Part shown: positions 1-7,653 of the stretch, piece after piece
Numbering within the stretch: position 1 is the first letter of the stretch
How the letters are laid out: each line of letters begins with the position of its first letter
Assembly: GCA_024680055.1 (NCBI GenBank)
Contig: JAILCP010000023.1
Span: 1 to 40,785, forward strand
Reading direction: 5' to 3'
Source: Lachnospiraceae bacterium
GTDB lineage: Bacteria > Bacillota > Clostridia > Lachnospirales > Lachnospiraceae
DNA: 40,785 nucleotides
Program-made: the position numbers and the translations under genes
The notes under the pieces: generated by a model
Told to the model about the DNA's origin: nothing
What the model saw: only the letters and a program-made list of their open reading frames with translations
The model's database searches: none

Positions 1-2
1 GC

Positions 3-507
3 CGAGCCACCTGAGATAAAAGATTAAGTAACCACGAGGCTGGACAGAAGAAAAATCAAAGGAGCTACTCCCACCTCAGCCACCTGGGAAAGAAAAATAA
101 ATGAAAAGGTGGCTGGGGAGAAGTCAAATCAAGTGGAATAAGCTATTTCCAGCCACCTGAGGAAGAAAAATAAATGAAAAGGTGGCTGGGGAAAAGTCAA
201 CCCAAGCCAAATAAGCAAATCCCAGCCACCTGGGGAAGAAAAATAAATGAAAAGGTGGCTGGGGAGAAGTCAAATCAAGAGGAATAAGCCAGTCCCAGCC
301 ACCTGAGAGAGAAAAACAAATGAAAAGGTGGCTGGGGAAAAGCAAACCAAGTGGAATAAGCTAGTCCCAGCCACCTGGGGAAGAAAAATAAATGAAAAGG
401 TGGCTGGGGAGAAGCCAAATCAAGAGGAATAAGTAAATCCCAGCCACCTGAGAGAGAAAAACAAGTGAAAAGGTGGCTGGGGAGAAGTCAAATCAAGTGG
501 AATAAGC
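3..507. repeat. Tandem array 1: 73-bp hairpin units, arms CCAGCCACCT/AGGTGGCTGG
   Basis: Left arms start at about 3 (degenerate), 76, 149, 222, 295, 367 and 440, giving steps of 73, 73, 73, 73, 72 and 73 bp. Each intact unit is a 10-bp left arm, a 21-nt purine-rich loop, a 10-bp right arm and a 31-32 nt spacer. Arms in the last five units are perfect in both copies, while loops and spacers vary. Loops tend to alternate between a GGGGAAG and a GAGAGAG type, suggesting growth by two-unit duplication. The first unit is degraded on its right side and the array may continue beyond the window edge. It lies downstream of the minus-strand fusion gene and its terminator. Function is unknown. Confidence 0.95.
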
Positions 508-532
508 AGCCCCCACCACTCCCAAAAACAAA

Positions 533-578
533 AAATGCTGTAGCTCTCCAAATTGATCCTGGAGTAACTACAGCATTT
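533..578 (-). terminator. Intrinsic terminator of the NrdI-rubrerythrin gene
   Basis: An 11-bp stem (AAATGCTGTAG with CTACAGCATTT) encloses a second short stem (CTCCA with TGGAG). Read on the minus strand the hairpin runs directly into a T tract, and it starts about 20 nt after the minus-strand stop codon. Confidence 0.85.
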
Positions 579-599
579 GCACATATTAGTAATTAGTGA

Positions 600-1517
600 T
601 TAATAATTCTTTTCCTGTACCTCAAAGAAGCTTTGTGGGTGAGCACAAACAGGGCATACCTCAGGGGCTTTGGTGCCTACCACTACGTGGCCGCAATTGC
701 GACACTCCCAGACTTTCACTTCGCTCTTCTCGAAGACCTGTTTGGTTTCTACGTTGTGAAGGAGGGCGCGGTAGCGTTCCTCGTGGTGACGTTCGATGGC
801 AGCGACGCCGCGGAATTTCTCGGCAAGTTCGTGGAAGCCTTCGGCGTCGGCGGTTTTGGCAAATTCGTCGTACATGTCGGTCCATTCGTAGTTCTCGCCA
901 TCGGCAGCAGCCTCCAGGTTTTCAGGGGTGGAACCGATGCCGTTCAGTTCTTTGAACCAGAGTTTTGCATGCTCTTTTTCGTTGTCGGCGGTTTTAAGGA
1001 AGAGGGCAGCGATTTGTTCGTAGCCTTCTTTTTTGGCCTTGGATGCAAAATAGGTGTATTTGTTTCGGGCCTGGGATTCGCCGGCAAAAGCGGTCTGCAG
1101 GTTCTTTTCAGTTTGGGTTCCTGCATATGGGGAGCTTGGAGCTTTCTTTGTAAAGGTCACACCAAGATCGGAGAGTGCTTTTTCTATGGTTTTTAAATCT
1201 TCGTCGGTTCCGTCCATGTCCACTTTGGCAATCAAAGGAACCTTGTGTTGTTCTGAAATGGTGATTGCTGCGTAGTTAAAAGTGTCTGCGTGGCGTTCCA
1301 TGCTTCCACTTCCGACAACTGCTTTGATGGAAGGGTTGGATTGAAGAAATGTTTCAACAATGCTAGGAATAATACCCTTTCCGTCGGTGTAAGTAAAAAG
1401 AACATAATCTTCGTTTATGGATTCTGTTCCGGTTTGGATTTTTAAGGCACCGGTAATGCCAAGGCGATTGATTATGCCTTCCACGTGTCCCATTCTTGAT
1501 GCGTATACAATTTTCAT
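600..1517 (-). CDS. NrdI-like flavoprotein domain fused to rubrerythrin
   Basis: 305 residues. Residues 1-115 resemble the NrdI flavoprotein family: an N-terminal strand plus SRMGHVEGI phosphate-binding-type loop, then [11 protein letters not shown] and a [12 protein letters not shown] segment matching the NrdI FMN-binding loops. Residues 130-305 are a complete rubrerythrin: E147, E180-H183 (ExxH), E211 and E242-H245 as di-iron ligands, then a rubredoxin-type site (CRNCGH at 272-277, CPVCAH at 288-293). Rubrerythrin reduces peroxide in anaerobes using electrons passed through the rubredoxin iron. The inference is that the flavin domain feeds electrons to the rubrerythrin, making a one-chain peroxide reductase. 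D214 sits where a second glutamate (E97 of the Desulfovibrio protein) is usual. RBS AGGAGG lies at 1526-1531 (complement). Codon use changes sharply at the domain junction. Transcribed alone, divergent from the next gene. Confidence 0.88.
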   Translation of the reverse strand: MKIVYASRMGHVEGIINRLGITGALKIQTGTESINEDYVLFTYTDGKGIIPSIVETFLQSNPSIKAVVGSGSMERHADTFNYAAITISEQHKVPLIAKVDMDGTDEDLKTIEKALSDLGVTFTKKAPSSPYAGTQTEKNLQTAFAGESQARNKYTYFASKAKKEGYEQIAALFLKTADNEKEHAKLWFKELNGIGSTPENLEAAADGENYEWTDMYDEFAKTADAEGFHELAEKFRGVAAIERHHEERYRALLHNVETKQVFEKSEVKVWECRNCGHVVVGTKAPEVCPVCAHPQSFFEVQEKNY

Positions 1518-1660
1518 CGTGTTACCTCCTCATATTTTTTGATAGTATTGCTGATTATATCATATATGTATGTAGAATTCATGATTTTTTCAAATAATTG
1601 GGCTATAGTTACATTAGTTAACTTTACAAAAGTCATATTAGCAACTTAGGAGAAGCGTAT

Positions 1661-4600
1661 ATGGAAAATAGGGAGTTTACAAAGGCAGACTTCAATAAGA
1701 AATATATCAAAAATGGATTGGAAAAAATGCCGGGGGGATATTTTATATATCGGGCGGATTATGAAACAGAGGAAGTATTGTATGCCAATGGGGAAACTTT
1801 GGAGATTTTTGGATGTGAAACCAATGAGGAATTTTTAGAATTAACCGGAGGAACGTTTCGGGGAATGGTATATGCTGACGATTATAAGAGGGTTGAAAAG
1901 CATATCAGACATCATTTGGTGGAAGGACGAGGAAATTTTACCCAGGTGAATTATAGAATCATTACAAAGAATGGTACGGTAAAATACGTCGAGGACTTTG
2001 GAAGATATTGTATGGATAGCGAAGAGGGACCTCTTTTTTATGTGTTTTTGGCAGATGCCCAAACCACACCGGATTCCTTGACGGGATTGCCGAATCGGTG
2101 GGCTTTTTTGCGCCGTGGTGAGCAGAATTTGCAGGATTCGGAGGAGAAATATCATATGGTGGCTTTAGATCTTCGAGGAATGAAGGGGTTTAATTCCGCC
2201 TATGGAATCGACGAGGGCGACCGCTTATTGTGTACCTTTGCCAATATTTTGCGAAAACAGTTTGGAAATGAGAATTGTTCCAGATTTGGCGAGGATCATT
2301 TTTTTGTGTTGACCAAGGCAGAAGATGTGGAAGGCCATTTGAATGCCATTATGGATGAGTTTGAGGAGGCCAATCATGGGCGGTCTCTTTCTGTTAAAAT
2401 GGGTGTCACGGTTTGTGAGGGTGAAAAGGATTTGGAGGAATCCTGTGACAGGGCAAGGCTTGCCTGTATACAGCAAAAAGGTTCCTATAGCTCCGGATAT
2501 AGTTTCTACGAGCAGCAGATGATTGAAGATTATGAGAAAAGTGAATACATTCTGGCCCATTTCAATGAGGCTCTGGAGAAGGAATATATTGAATTGTATT
2601 TGCAGCCGATTATCAGAACCTTATCCGGAAAAGTGGCTTGTGCAGAGGCTCTTTCCAGATGGAATGACCCTATAAAAGGTGTGATTATGCCGGGAGACTA
2701 TGTGCCGGTGCTGGAAGAAAACGGGCTGTCCTATAAACTGGATCGCTACATGATAAAAAAGGTGGCGGCACTTTTAAAAGAAGAAATAAAGGACGGGCAA
2801 AAAATGTGTCCGGTGTCGGTAAATATTTCCAGATCGGATTTTGAATATATGGATCCGGTGAAAGTGGTGATTGATGCCATGGATGCCAACGGACTAAAAC
2901 ACAATATGATCTGTGTGGAAATTACGGAAAGTGCCTTGATTACCGATACAGGCAGGATAAAAGATGCAATTGAGCGATTCCATTTGTCCGGCATATCCGC
3001 CGGCATGGATGATTTTGGAAGTGGTTATTCTTCCTTAAATGTGCTGAAGGATTTTGACTTTGATGAAGTGAAAATCGATATGCTTTTTATGCGGGATTTC
3101 AATGAGAAATCCAGAATCGTGGTAAAAAAGACGGTGCAGATGGCAAAGGAGCTGGGAATGCACACCTTGGCAGAAGGGGTGGAAACCGAGGAACAGCTGG
3201 AGTTTTTAAAGGGCATCGGCTGTGAAAAAATTCAAGGATATTACTATGCCAAACCTTTGCCGGCAAAAGAACAGATGGAGCGCATGAAAGAACTTGGTTA
3301 TGAGGCGGAAACAAGAGATACGGCAGCAGTTCTTGATATGACCGGATTGATTAACCTTGCCACCAATAAGCCAAGGGCGTTGTTCTTTTTTGACGGAGAG
3401 AATTTCCAGGTACTGTTTGAAAATGATTACTACAAAAATACCATGGCCATGGCGGGAATTGGTGGAAGAGAAGAAAAAGAAGGAGAAGTTCGGGTAAAAG
3501 ATATGATTTTATCCAACAAATTTAAGAGCCTTGCCCTTCGGGCCAAGGAAAGTAAAAAAGAAGAAATCATGACCTTCTATTGTAATGAACGATATTTCCA
3601 TTTTTCCTTTAAAGAGGTGGCTGAGGCCAAAAACGGAAGTATGTTGATGGCCACTGTGGACGGAACGGAATACGATGAGCAAAAGTATGTAAAATCCATT
3701 GATGCTGTGCTTGGAAATGTGCTTACGGTATTTGAATGTATTTATGTCATTGATTTGGATAAGAATACAAGAACCGTTCTTATCACCAATCTTCCATCGG
3801 AGGAGGAAGGGCAGGTGAATGAAAATATTAAAGAGTTTTACAGTGAAGAGAACTATCATACGCGGGTAGTGTATCCGGAGGATCGTGCAAGATGGCGTGA
3901 ATTTACAAAACGGGATCATTACAGAAAACGTTTTATGGAGAAAAAAGGAGGCAGTTTTACCGAGGTTTTCCGAATGAAAAATCAGGAAGGAAACTATGAA
4001 TGGAAGGCTTTTATCGTAATCGGCACACCGGAAAGCGATGGACACCGTATTGTGGTATGTGTTAAAAATGCCACCATGCCGGCGGAAATCACTCAATATG
4101 AAGCGGAAAAAAATCATGGGCGTATTGTGGAATCCAGTTATGCCAAATTACTGCTGGATACAGTGATGGATTATTCCGGACTGAGATTTTTCTGGAAGGA
4201 TCATAATCGCAGATTTATAGGCGTTAGCACCGCCTTTTTGGATTTTTACGGTTTTGAGTCAGAGGATGTAATCCTTGGAAAAACCGATGAAGAGGTGGGG
4301 TGGCATCTGGATGATGAACCCTATCGAAACGATGAGTTGCGAGTGCTGAACAAAGGTGCTTTTGTAAGAAATTCCCTTGGAACCAATGTGGTTGGAGGAG
4401 TGGTAAGAAATATTTCCGCAACCAAGTTCCCTATCTATGAAAATGGTAAAATTATAGGCCTCATGGGTTATTTTATCGATTTGGACAATGATATTAACAA
4501 CGTGGACATTTTATCCAAGGGCAGTTTTATTGATGCTGTGACGGGCTTGATGAATGTGACAGGACAAATGAATTCCATGATTCGACTTGACGATATTCTC

Positions 4601-5359
4601 AGAACCAATGGAGAAGATTACGCCTATGTGGACGTAGAAGTTCCTGAGTATCAAAAGATTTTGGAGGAAAACGGAAAAGAAGTGGCAGAAGAATACATTC
4701 GTCATGTGGCAAAATGTATTCAGAAAAGTTTTGGACAGGGCGCGTCTATAGCCCGAGAGACGGGGTGCGTATTTGGAATTCTGATTCGAAATGCGGATTT
4801 AAACACCATTCCGGACTCAGAGAAAAAATGTGTGGAAGAAATTAATGAAATTAAAACGATAAACGGAAGAAAATGCCGCGGAAAGGCTTGTTTAGGCGTA
4901 AGCTATGGCTCTGAGGCAGAAGATACCACCCAGGTGATTAAACTTGCAAGAAGTCGTGCAAGAGGAATTGGAGACGACGGCATTGATTCAATGGAGAATA
5001 AAGTTAAAATCGAATCGGGAGATAATCTGACAGTTCCGTATATTATTGTGCGGCCGGAGTTTGACCAGGAAACCGGAGTGGTAAAAGATTTCCGATACCT
5101 TTATGTAAATGACCGATATTGTGAATTGGCCGGTGTGGAGCGGGAATCCCTAATTGGAAAAAGCTATTTGCAAAAATTCCCTCAGGGCAGCAAAAAATGG
5201 GTGGATTACGCATACCGCGCCTCCAGAGGCGAATTTATCCAGGGAAAAGGGTATGGCATTGTAATGCAAAAATGGGTGAATTTCATAGCCGCTCCTGCGG
5301 TGGGCGGAGGCACCAGTTCCATTTTATTTATTGAAATGGAAGGGGAAATGGAGGAGTAA
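1661..5359 (+). CDS. Large PAS/GGDEF/EAL cyclic-di-GMP phosphodiesterase with C-terminal PAS and degenerate GGDEF
   Basis: 1232 residues, no membrane segment, RBS AGGAG before the ATG. Apparent domains: PAS (about 15-130); GGDEF-type (about 135-290) starting DSLTGLPNRW but with GEDHF in place of GGDEF, so cyclase activity is unlikely; EAL (about 300-550) with AEALSRW, NISRSDF, EITES, DDFGSGYSSL, KID and AEGVET all intact, so c-di-GMP hydrolysis is likely. Then come PAS-like segments (about 570-960, including one with FFWKDHNRRFIG), a second, more decayed GGDEF-like fold (about 955-1110, RETGCVFGIL at the signature) and a final PAS-like domain (1124-1232). The many sensor domains suggest a cytosolic signal or redox ligand controlling the EAL site. 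It sits 87 nt upstream of the hemerythrin/PAS operon. Domain edges are estimates. Confidence 0.9.
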   Translation: MENREFTKADFNKKYIKNGLEKMPGGYFIYRADYETEEVLYANGETLEIFGCETNEEFLELTGGTFRGMVYADDYKRVEKHIRHHLVEGRGNFTQVNYRIITKNGTVKYVEDFGRYCMDSEEGPLFYVFLADAQTTPDSLTGLPNRWAFLRRGEQNLQDSEEKYHMVALDLRGMKGFNSAYGIDEGDRLLCTFANILRKQFGNENCSRFGEDHFFVLTKAEDVEGHLNAIMDEFEEANHGRSLSVKMGVTVCEGEKDLEESCDRARLACIQQKGSYSSGYSFYEQQMIEDYEKSEYILAHFNEALEKEYIELYLQPIIRTLSGKVACAEALSRWNDPIKGVIMPGDYVPVLEENGLSYKLDRYMIKKVAALLKEEIKDGQKMCPVSVNISRSDFEYMDPVKVVIDAMDANGLKHNMICVEITESALITDTGRIKDAIERFHLSGISAGMDDFGSGYSSLNVLKDFDFDEVKIDMLFMRDFNEKSRIVVKKTVQMAKELGMHTLAEGVETEEQLEFLKGIGCEKIQGYYYAKPLPAKEQMERMKELGYEAETRDTAAVLDMTGLINLATNKPRALFFFDGENFQVLFENDYYKNTMAMAGIGGREEKEGEVRVKDMILSNKFKSLALRAKESKKEEIMTFYCNERYFHFSFKEVAEAKNGSMLMATVDGTEYDEQKYVKSIDAVLGNVLTVFECIYVIDLDKNTRTVLITNLPSEEEGQVNENIKEFYSEENYHTRVVYPEDRARWREFTKRDHYRKRFMEKKGGSFTEVFRMKNQEGNYEWKAFIVIGTPESDGHRIVVCVKNATMPAEITQYEAEKNHGRIVESSYAKLLLDTVMDYSGLRFFWKDHNRRFIGVSTAFLDFYGFESEDVILGKTDEEVGWHLDDEPYRNDELRVLNKGAFVRNSLGTNVVGGVVRNISATKFPIYENGKIIGLMGYFIDLDNDINNVDILSKGSFIDAVTGLMNVTGQMNSMIRLDDILRTNGEDYAYVDVEVPEYQKILEENGKEVAEEYIRHVAKCIQKSFGQGASIARETGCVFGILIRNADLNTIPDSEKKCVEEINEIKTINGRKCRGKACLGVSYGSEAEDTTQVIKLARSRARGIGDDGIDSMENKVKIESGDNLTVPYIIVRPEFDQETGVVKDFRYLYVNDRYCELAGVERESLIGKSYLQKFPQGSKKWVDYAYRASRGEFIQGKGYGIVMQKWVNFIAAPAVGGGTSSILFIEMEGEMEE

Positions 5360-5360
5360 A

Positions 5361-5404
5361 ATGTTGTTAAAACAACATACAAAAACTTTTTACCCTCTTA
5401 TAAT
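5361..5404 (+). promoter_or_regulatory. Palindromic operator-like site and -10 box before the DUF438 operon
   Basis: ATGTTGTT-AA-AACAACAT (5361-5378) is an inverted repeat with 8-bp arms, lying about 20 bp upstream of a consensus -10 TATAAT (5399-5404). No good -35 is visible at 17 bp. This layout is typical of an activator site, for example a CRP/FNR-family factor, but the factor is not identifiable. It is not followed by a T tract, so it is not a terminator of the upstream gene. Confidence 0.5.
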
Positions 5405-5446
5405 GAGGCCAAGAAGGAAATAAGTGATTCACCATAAGGAGAGACT

Positions 5447-6364
5447 ATGCCGGAAACAACAAAAGATTACAGTAATAAACAGGAAAAAGCCAATGCTCTG
5501 GCCAAGGTAAAAGGACATCCCCTTCATACCTTTGTACGTGAGAATCAGGTACTTTCCGGGATTTTAAAAGGTGAGGATTCACCGGAGGAAAAAATCGCGA
5601 AAATCAGCGATTTATCAATTCATTATGCAAAAAAAGGAGATCTTTTGTATCCCCTTTTAAAGGTAAAATACGAAATTGCAGGACCGTCGGATTTGATGTG
5701 GACCGAGGATGATGAAATCCGTGATGAGGTTTCAAGGCTAAAAAAGGATTCCAATCATGATGAAGCCTGGATTAAAGTGGCCACAAAGGCGCTGGCTGCT
5801 GCTGAAAAAATGATTTATAAGGAAGAACAGATTCTATTCCCTATTTGTGCAGTGAATTTCACCAAAGAGGAGTGGAATGGAATATACAGGGACTCCAAGG
5901 ATTATGATGTATGTTTTGGCGTAAAACCCATGCATTGGGAAGATGGAGAAAAAGAACCCCCGGTAAAACAAGGCCTAACGGATGAAATAGTAATGCCCGG
6001 CGGTCACATGAGCGTGGAACAGATGAGTGCCATGTTAAATACCATTCCACTGGAATTGACCTTTGTGGATGCGGACAACATCAACCGCTATTTTAACGAA
6101 GGACCAAAGGTATTCAAGCGACCGGGAATGGCCATTGATCGGGACGTTTTTTCCTGTCATCCTCCAAAGGTGGAGGTGATGGTTCGTTCCATTATCGAAG
6201 ATTTTCGAAACGGAAATAGGGATAAGGTACCGGTTTGGATGGAAAAAGGCGGAATACCATTTCTTGTTACCTACATGGCAGTGAGGGACAAAGAAGGAAC
6301 CTATCTTGGAACAGTGGAAGTGGTCCAAAATATGGAAGAGATAAAGAAACATTTTGAGAAATAA
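5447..6364 (+). CDS. DUF438 family protein: hemerythrin-like domain plus PAS
   Basis: 305 residues, RBS AAGGAG. The N-terminal half follows the DUF438/hemerythrin-like pattern: GHPLHTF (about 24-30), an IHYAKKGDLLYPLL segment, the conserved MWTEDDEIR, then MIYKEEQILFP. In many relatives the first metal-site helix reads HYxRKENLLFP; here the glutamate is replaced (KKGDLL), so metal binding at that position may differ. The C-terminal half is the PAS type found in this family, with FVDADNINRYFNEG, DRDVFSCHPP, a long helix and FLVTYMAVRDKEGTYLGTVEVVQNM. Family proteins are linked to oxygen or nitric oxide sensing and iron-sulfur repair, but the biochemistry is poorly known. First gene of an operon with a DUF1858 protein 13 nt downstream, a common pairing. 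Confidence 0.88.
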   Translation: MPETTKDYSNKQEKANALAKVKGHPLHTFVRENQVLSGILKGEDSPEEKIAKISDLSIHYAKKGDLLYPLLKVKYEIAGPSDLMWTEDDEIRDEVSRLKKDSNHDEAWIKVATKALAAAEKMIYKEEQILFPICAVNFTKEEWNGIYRDSKDYDVCFGVKPMHWEDGEKEPPVKQGLTDEIVMPGGHMSVEQMSAMLNTIPLELTFVDADNINRYFNEGPKVFKRPGMAIDRDVFSCHPPKVEVMVRSIIEDFRNGNRDKVPVWMEKGGIPFLVTYMAVRDKEGTYLGTVEVVQNMEEIKKHFEK

Positions 6365-6377
6365 CTAGGAGGTTTAT

Positions 6378-6593
6378 ATGGAAAAGAGTTACGTAAATGG
6401 TCAAACATTAATCGGAGATATTGTAAATAATTATCCAGAAGCAACGGAAGTGCTTACCGCCATGGGAATGCATTGTCTTGGTTGTCCTGCATCCCAGGCA
6501 GAATCTTTGGAAGATGCCTGTGCAGTTCACTGCATTGATGCAGCTATGGTAACGGAAGCGGTAAACAATAGAATTCAAAAAGAGAGAGGGTAG
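6378..6593 (+). CDS. DUF1858 (ScdA/RIC N-terminal-like) small protein
   Basis: 71 residues with the DUF1858 pattern: VNGQTLIGDIVNNYPEATEVL, then MGMHCLGCPAS with a CxxC pair, and a third and fourth cysteine in ACAVHC. This fold forms the N-terminal domain of the iron-centre repair proteins ScdA/YtfE/RIC and also occurs free-standing beside DUF438 proteins, as here. RBS AGGAGG 7 nt before the ATG. A role in nitrosative or oxidative damage repair is inferred from family and context only. Confidence 0.88.
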   Translation: MEKSYVNGQTLIGDIVNNYPEATEVLTAMGMHCLGCPASQAESLEDACAVHCIDAAMVTEAVNNRIQKERG

Positions 6594-6597
6594 TTAA

Positions 6598-7164
6598 ATG
6601 AGCGAGTTATTGGGACCGATTCATTACTGGCTATATGAAAAAATCGGTCATCAGGAAGAAATAACAAAAAATTTAGCCACTTATGCAATGCGTGAGCACA
6701 AGCTTGAGGATATCAGTCCTTATGTAAAAGATCTTCCGGCTTTGGAAGAGGTTATTGATGAAGAAAACATCCATGGATGGCTCCAAGACAGAATCTGTGA
6801 TGCAGAGCAGCGCTTCTCAAATTTGCTGGATGCACTGGACGATGAAATGGGAGATGTGGAAGAGTTGGCTTATCGTTATGGAAGAACGTATAAGCTAAAA
6901 GAATCCGTGGCTCCGGAGGATGCTTATCGTGCCTTTGAAGACTTTTTTGTAAACGGAATGCCTTGTGACCGGGTGAACGTGATTACAGAAAGCAACGATA
7001 GCCGCCTTTGCTTTGAACAGACTGAGGACATTCATAAAAAGAATGTGAGAAATCCTGCTGTCTACTACAGAGTCAGAAAAAAAGTTATGGATGGCATGGT
7101 GTCAGGAACCAATCTAAAAGTTACCATGAAGGACAATAATCACTACATTATCAGTGTTTTATGA
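6598..7164 (+). CDS. Conserved-looking protein of unknown function in the DUF438 operon
   Basis: 188 residues, starting 4 nt after the DUF1858 stop codon, so translation is probably coupled. I do not recognise the family. It begins MSELLGPIHYWLYEKIGHQEE, is mostly predicted helical and acidic, has two cysteines near the middle (C83, C122 region) and no membrane segment or signal peptide. Histidines at HYW and GHQEE near the N-terminus and the tight operon position suggest a partner of the hemerythrin/DUF1858 proteins, which is inference only. Confidence 0.75.
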   Translation: MSELLGPIHYWLYEKIGHQEEITKNLATYAMREHKLEDISPYVKDLPALEEVIDEENIHGWLQDRICDAEQRFSNLLDALDDEMGDVEELAYRYGRTYKLKESVAPEDAYRAFEDFFVNGMPCDRVNVITESNDSRLCFEQTEDIHKKNVRNPAVYYRVRKKVMDGMVSGTNLKVTMKDNNHYIISVL

Positions 7165-7173
7165 GGATATAAA

Positions 7174-7209
7174 AACCCACTGTCTTGACCTTTGGTCAGG
7201 TTGTGGGTT
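7174..7209 (+). other. Strong hairpin between two genes of the DUF438 operon
   Basis: AACCCAC (7174-7180) pairs with GTGGGTT (7203-7209) and TGACC (7186-7190) with GGTCA (7194-7198) around a TTT loop, with wobble pairs between. No T tract follows, so it is a weak or non-canonical terminator at best; an RNA processing or stability element is equally possible. It lies just upstream of the RBS of the next gene. Confidence 0.6.
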
Positions 7210-7247
7210 ATCCTTATGCCATAAGAAAAATATGGTGGAGGGGCTTT

Positions 7248-7505
7248 ATGAATCAGTTATATGAAATGATTGAAGAGAGAATTGAGGCATCAGGTTATCC
7301 GGAAAAAATTGACGGAAGAACCTTTTACAACGATATTAGCAGAGAGGCGGAAGAACAGGATCTTGGGGATTATATTTTTTGCCTGAAAAAGGAAGAAGAC
7401 CTTTTTTACCGCGGATGTATGACCATTCTGGAAGACCAGTTTGATTTGCATTATGTGGACATTCTAAAAGGGGACGAAAAATATCATATTGATTTCGATA
7501 TTTAG
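7248..7505 (+). CDS. Small acidic protein of unknown function
   Basis: 85 residues: MNQLYEMIEERIEASG to the end HIDFDI. The ATG at 7248 is chosen because GGAGGGG lies 7 nt upstream; an in-frame TTG at 7185 falls inside a stable hairpin and has no RBS. The product is very acidic, with no membrane segment or recognisable motif. The preceding hairpin separates it from the DUF438 group, so it may be expressed at a different level from the same transcript. Confidence 0.7.
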   Translation: MNQLYEMIEERIEASGYPEKIDGRTFYNDISREAEEQDLGDYIFCLKKEEDLFYRGCMTILEDQFDLHYVDILKGDEKYHIDFDI

Positions 7506-7525
7506 AAAATATTTTACAAAAAACA

Positions 7526-7547
7526 AAAATTCCCCCTAGGGAGTTTT
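7526..7547 (+). terminator. Probable intrinsic terminator
   Basis: AAAATTCCC pairs with GGGAGTTTT around a CCTA loop, with the T run as part of the right arm. It lies 21 nt after the stop codon of the small acidic protein and before a TATAAT box (7560-7565) for the next gene. Confidence 0.6.
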
Positions 7548-7653
7548 CAGAAAATAGTGTATAATAATGTTATAAGAAGAACCCTGTAAAAGTCTAAGGG
7601 AAGATTTGGGGAAGGGTTTAGATGCGTGTATAAGCGCGGAAACGAGGTGCAAC

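Noticed and set aside
124-345. Open reading frame on the minus strand across array 1, and similar frames across arrays 2 and 3
   Set aside because: The repeat period of 73-74 bp shifts frame each unit, there is no RBS, and the composition simply mirrors the repeats.
1-510. CRISPR array
   Set aside because: The whole unit is repeated with no unique spacers, the internal inverted arms are inside a long unit, and no cas gene is present.
633-1196. 187-codon plus-strand frame opposite the rubrerythrin gene
   Set aside because: It is antisense to a clear gene and arises from its biased codons; no RBS and no similarity recognised.
3509-4117. 202-codon minus-strand frame inside the PAS/EAL gene
   Set aside because: Shadow of a strongly coding region on the other strand; no RBS or family motif.
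7575-7653. Class II c-di-GMP riboswitch before the EAL-HDOD gene
   Set aside because: GCGCGGAAAC (7634-7643), GGGTTTA and GTGCAAC occur, but in the wrong order, and the closing P1 strand is missing.
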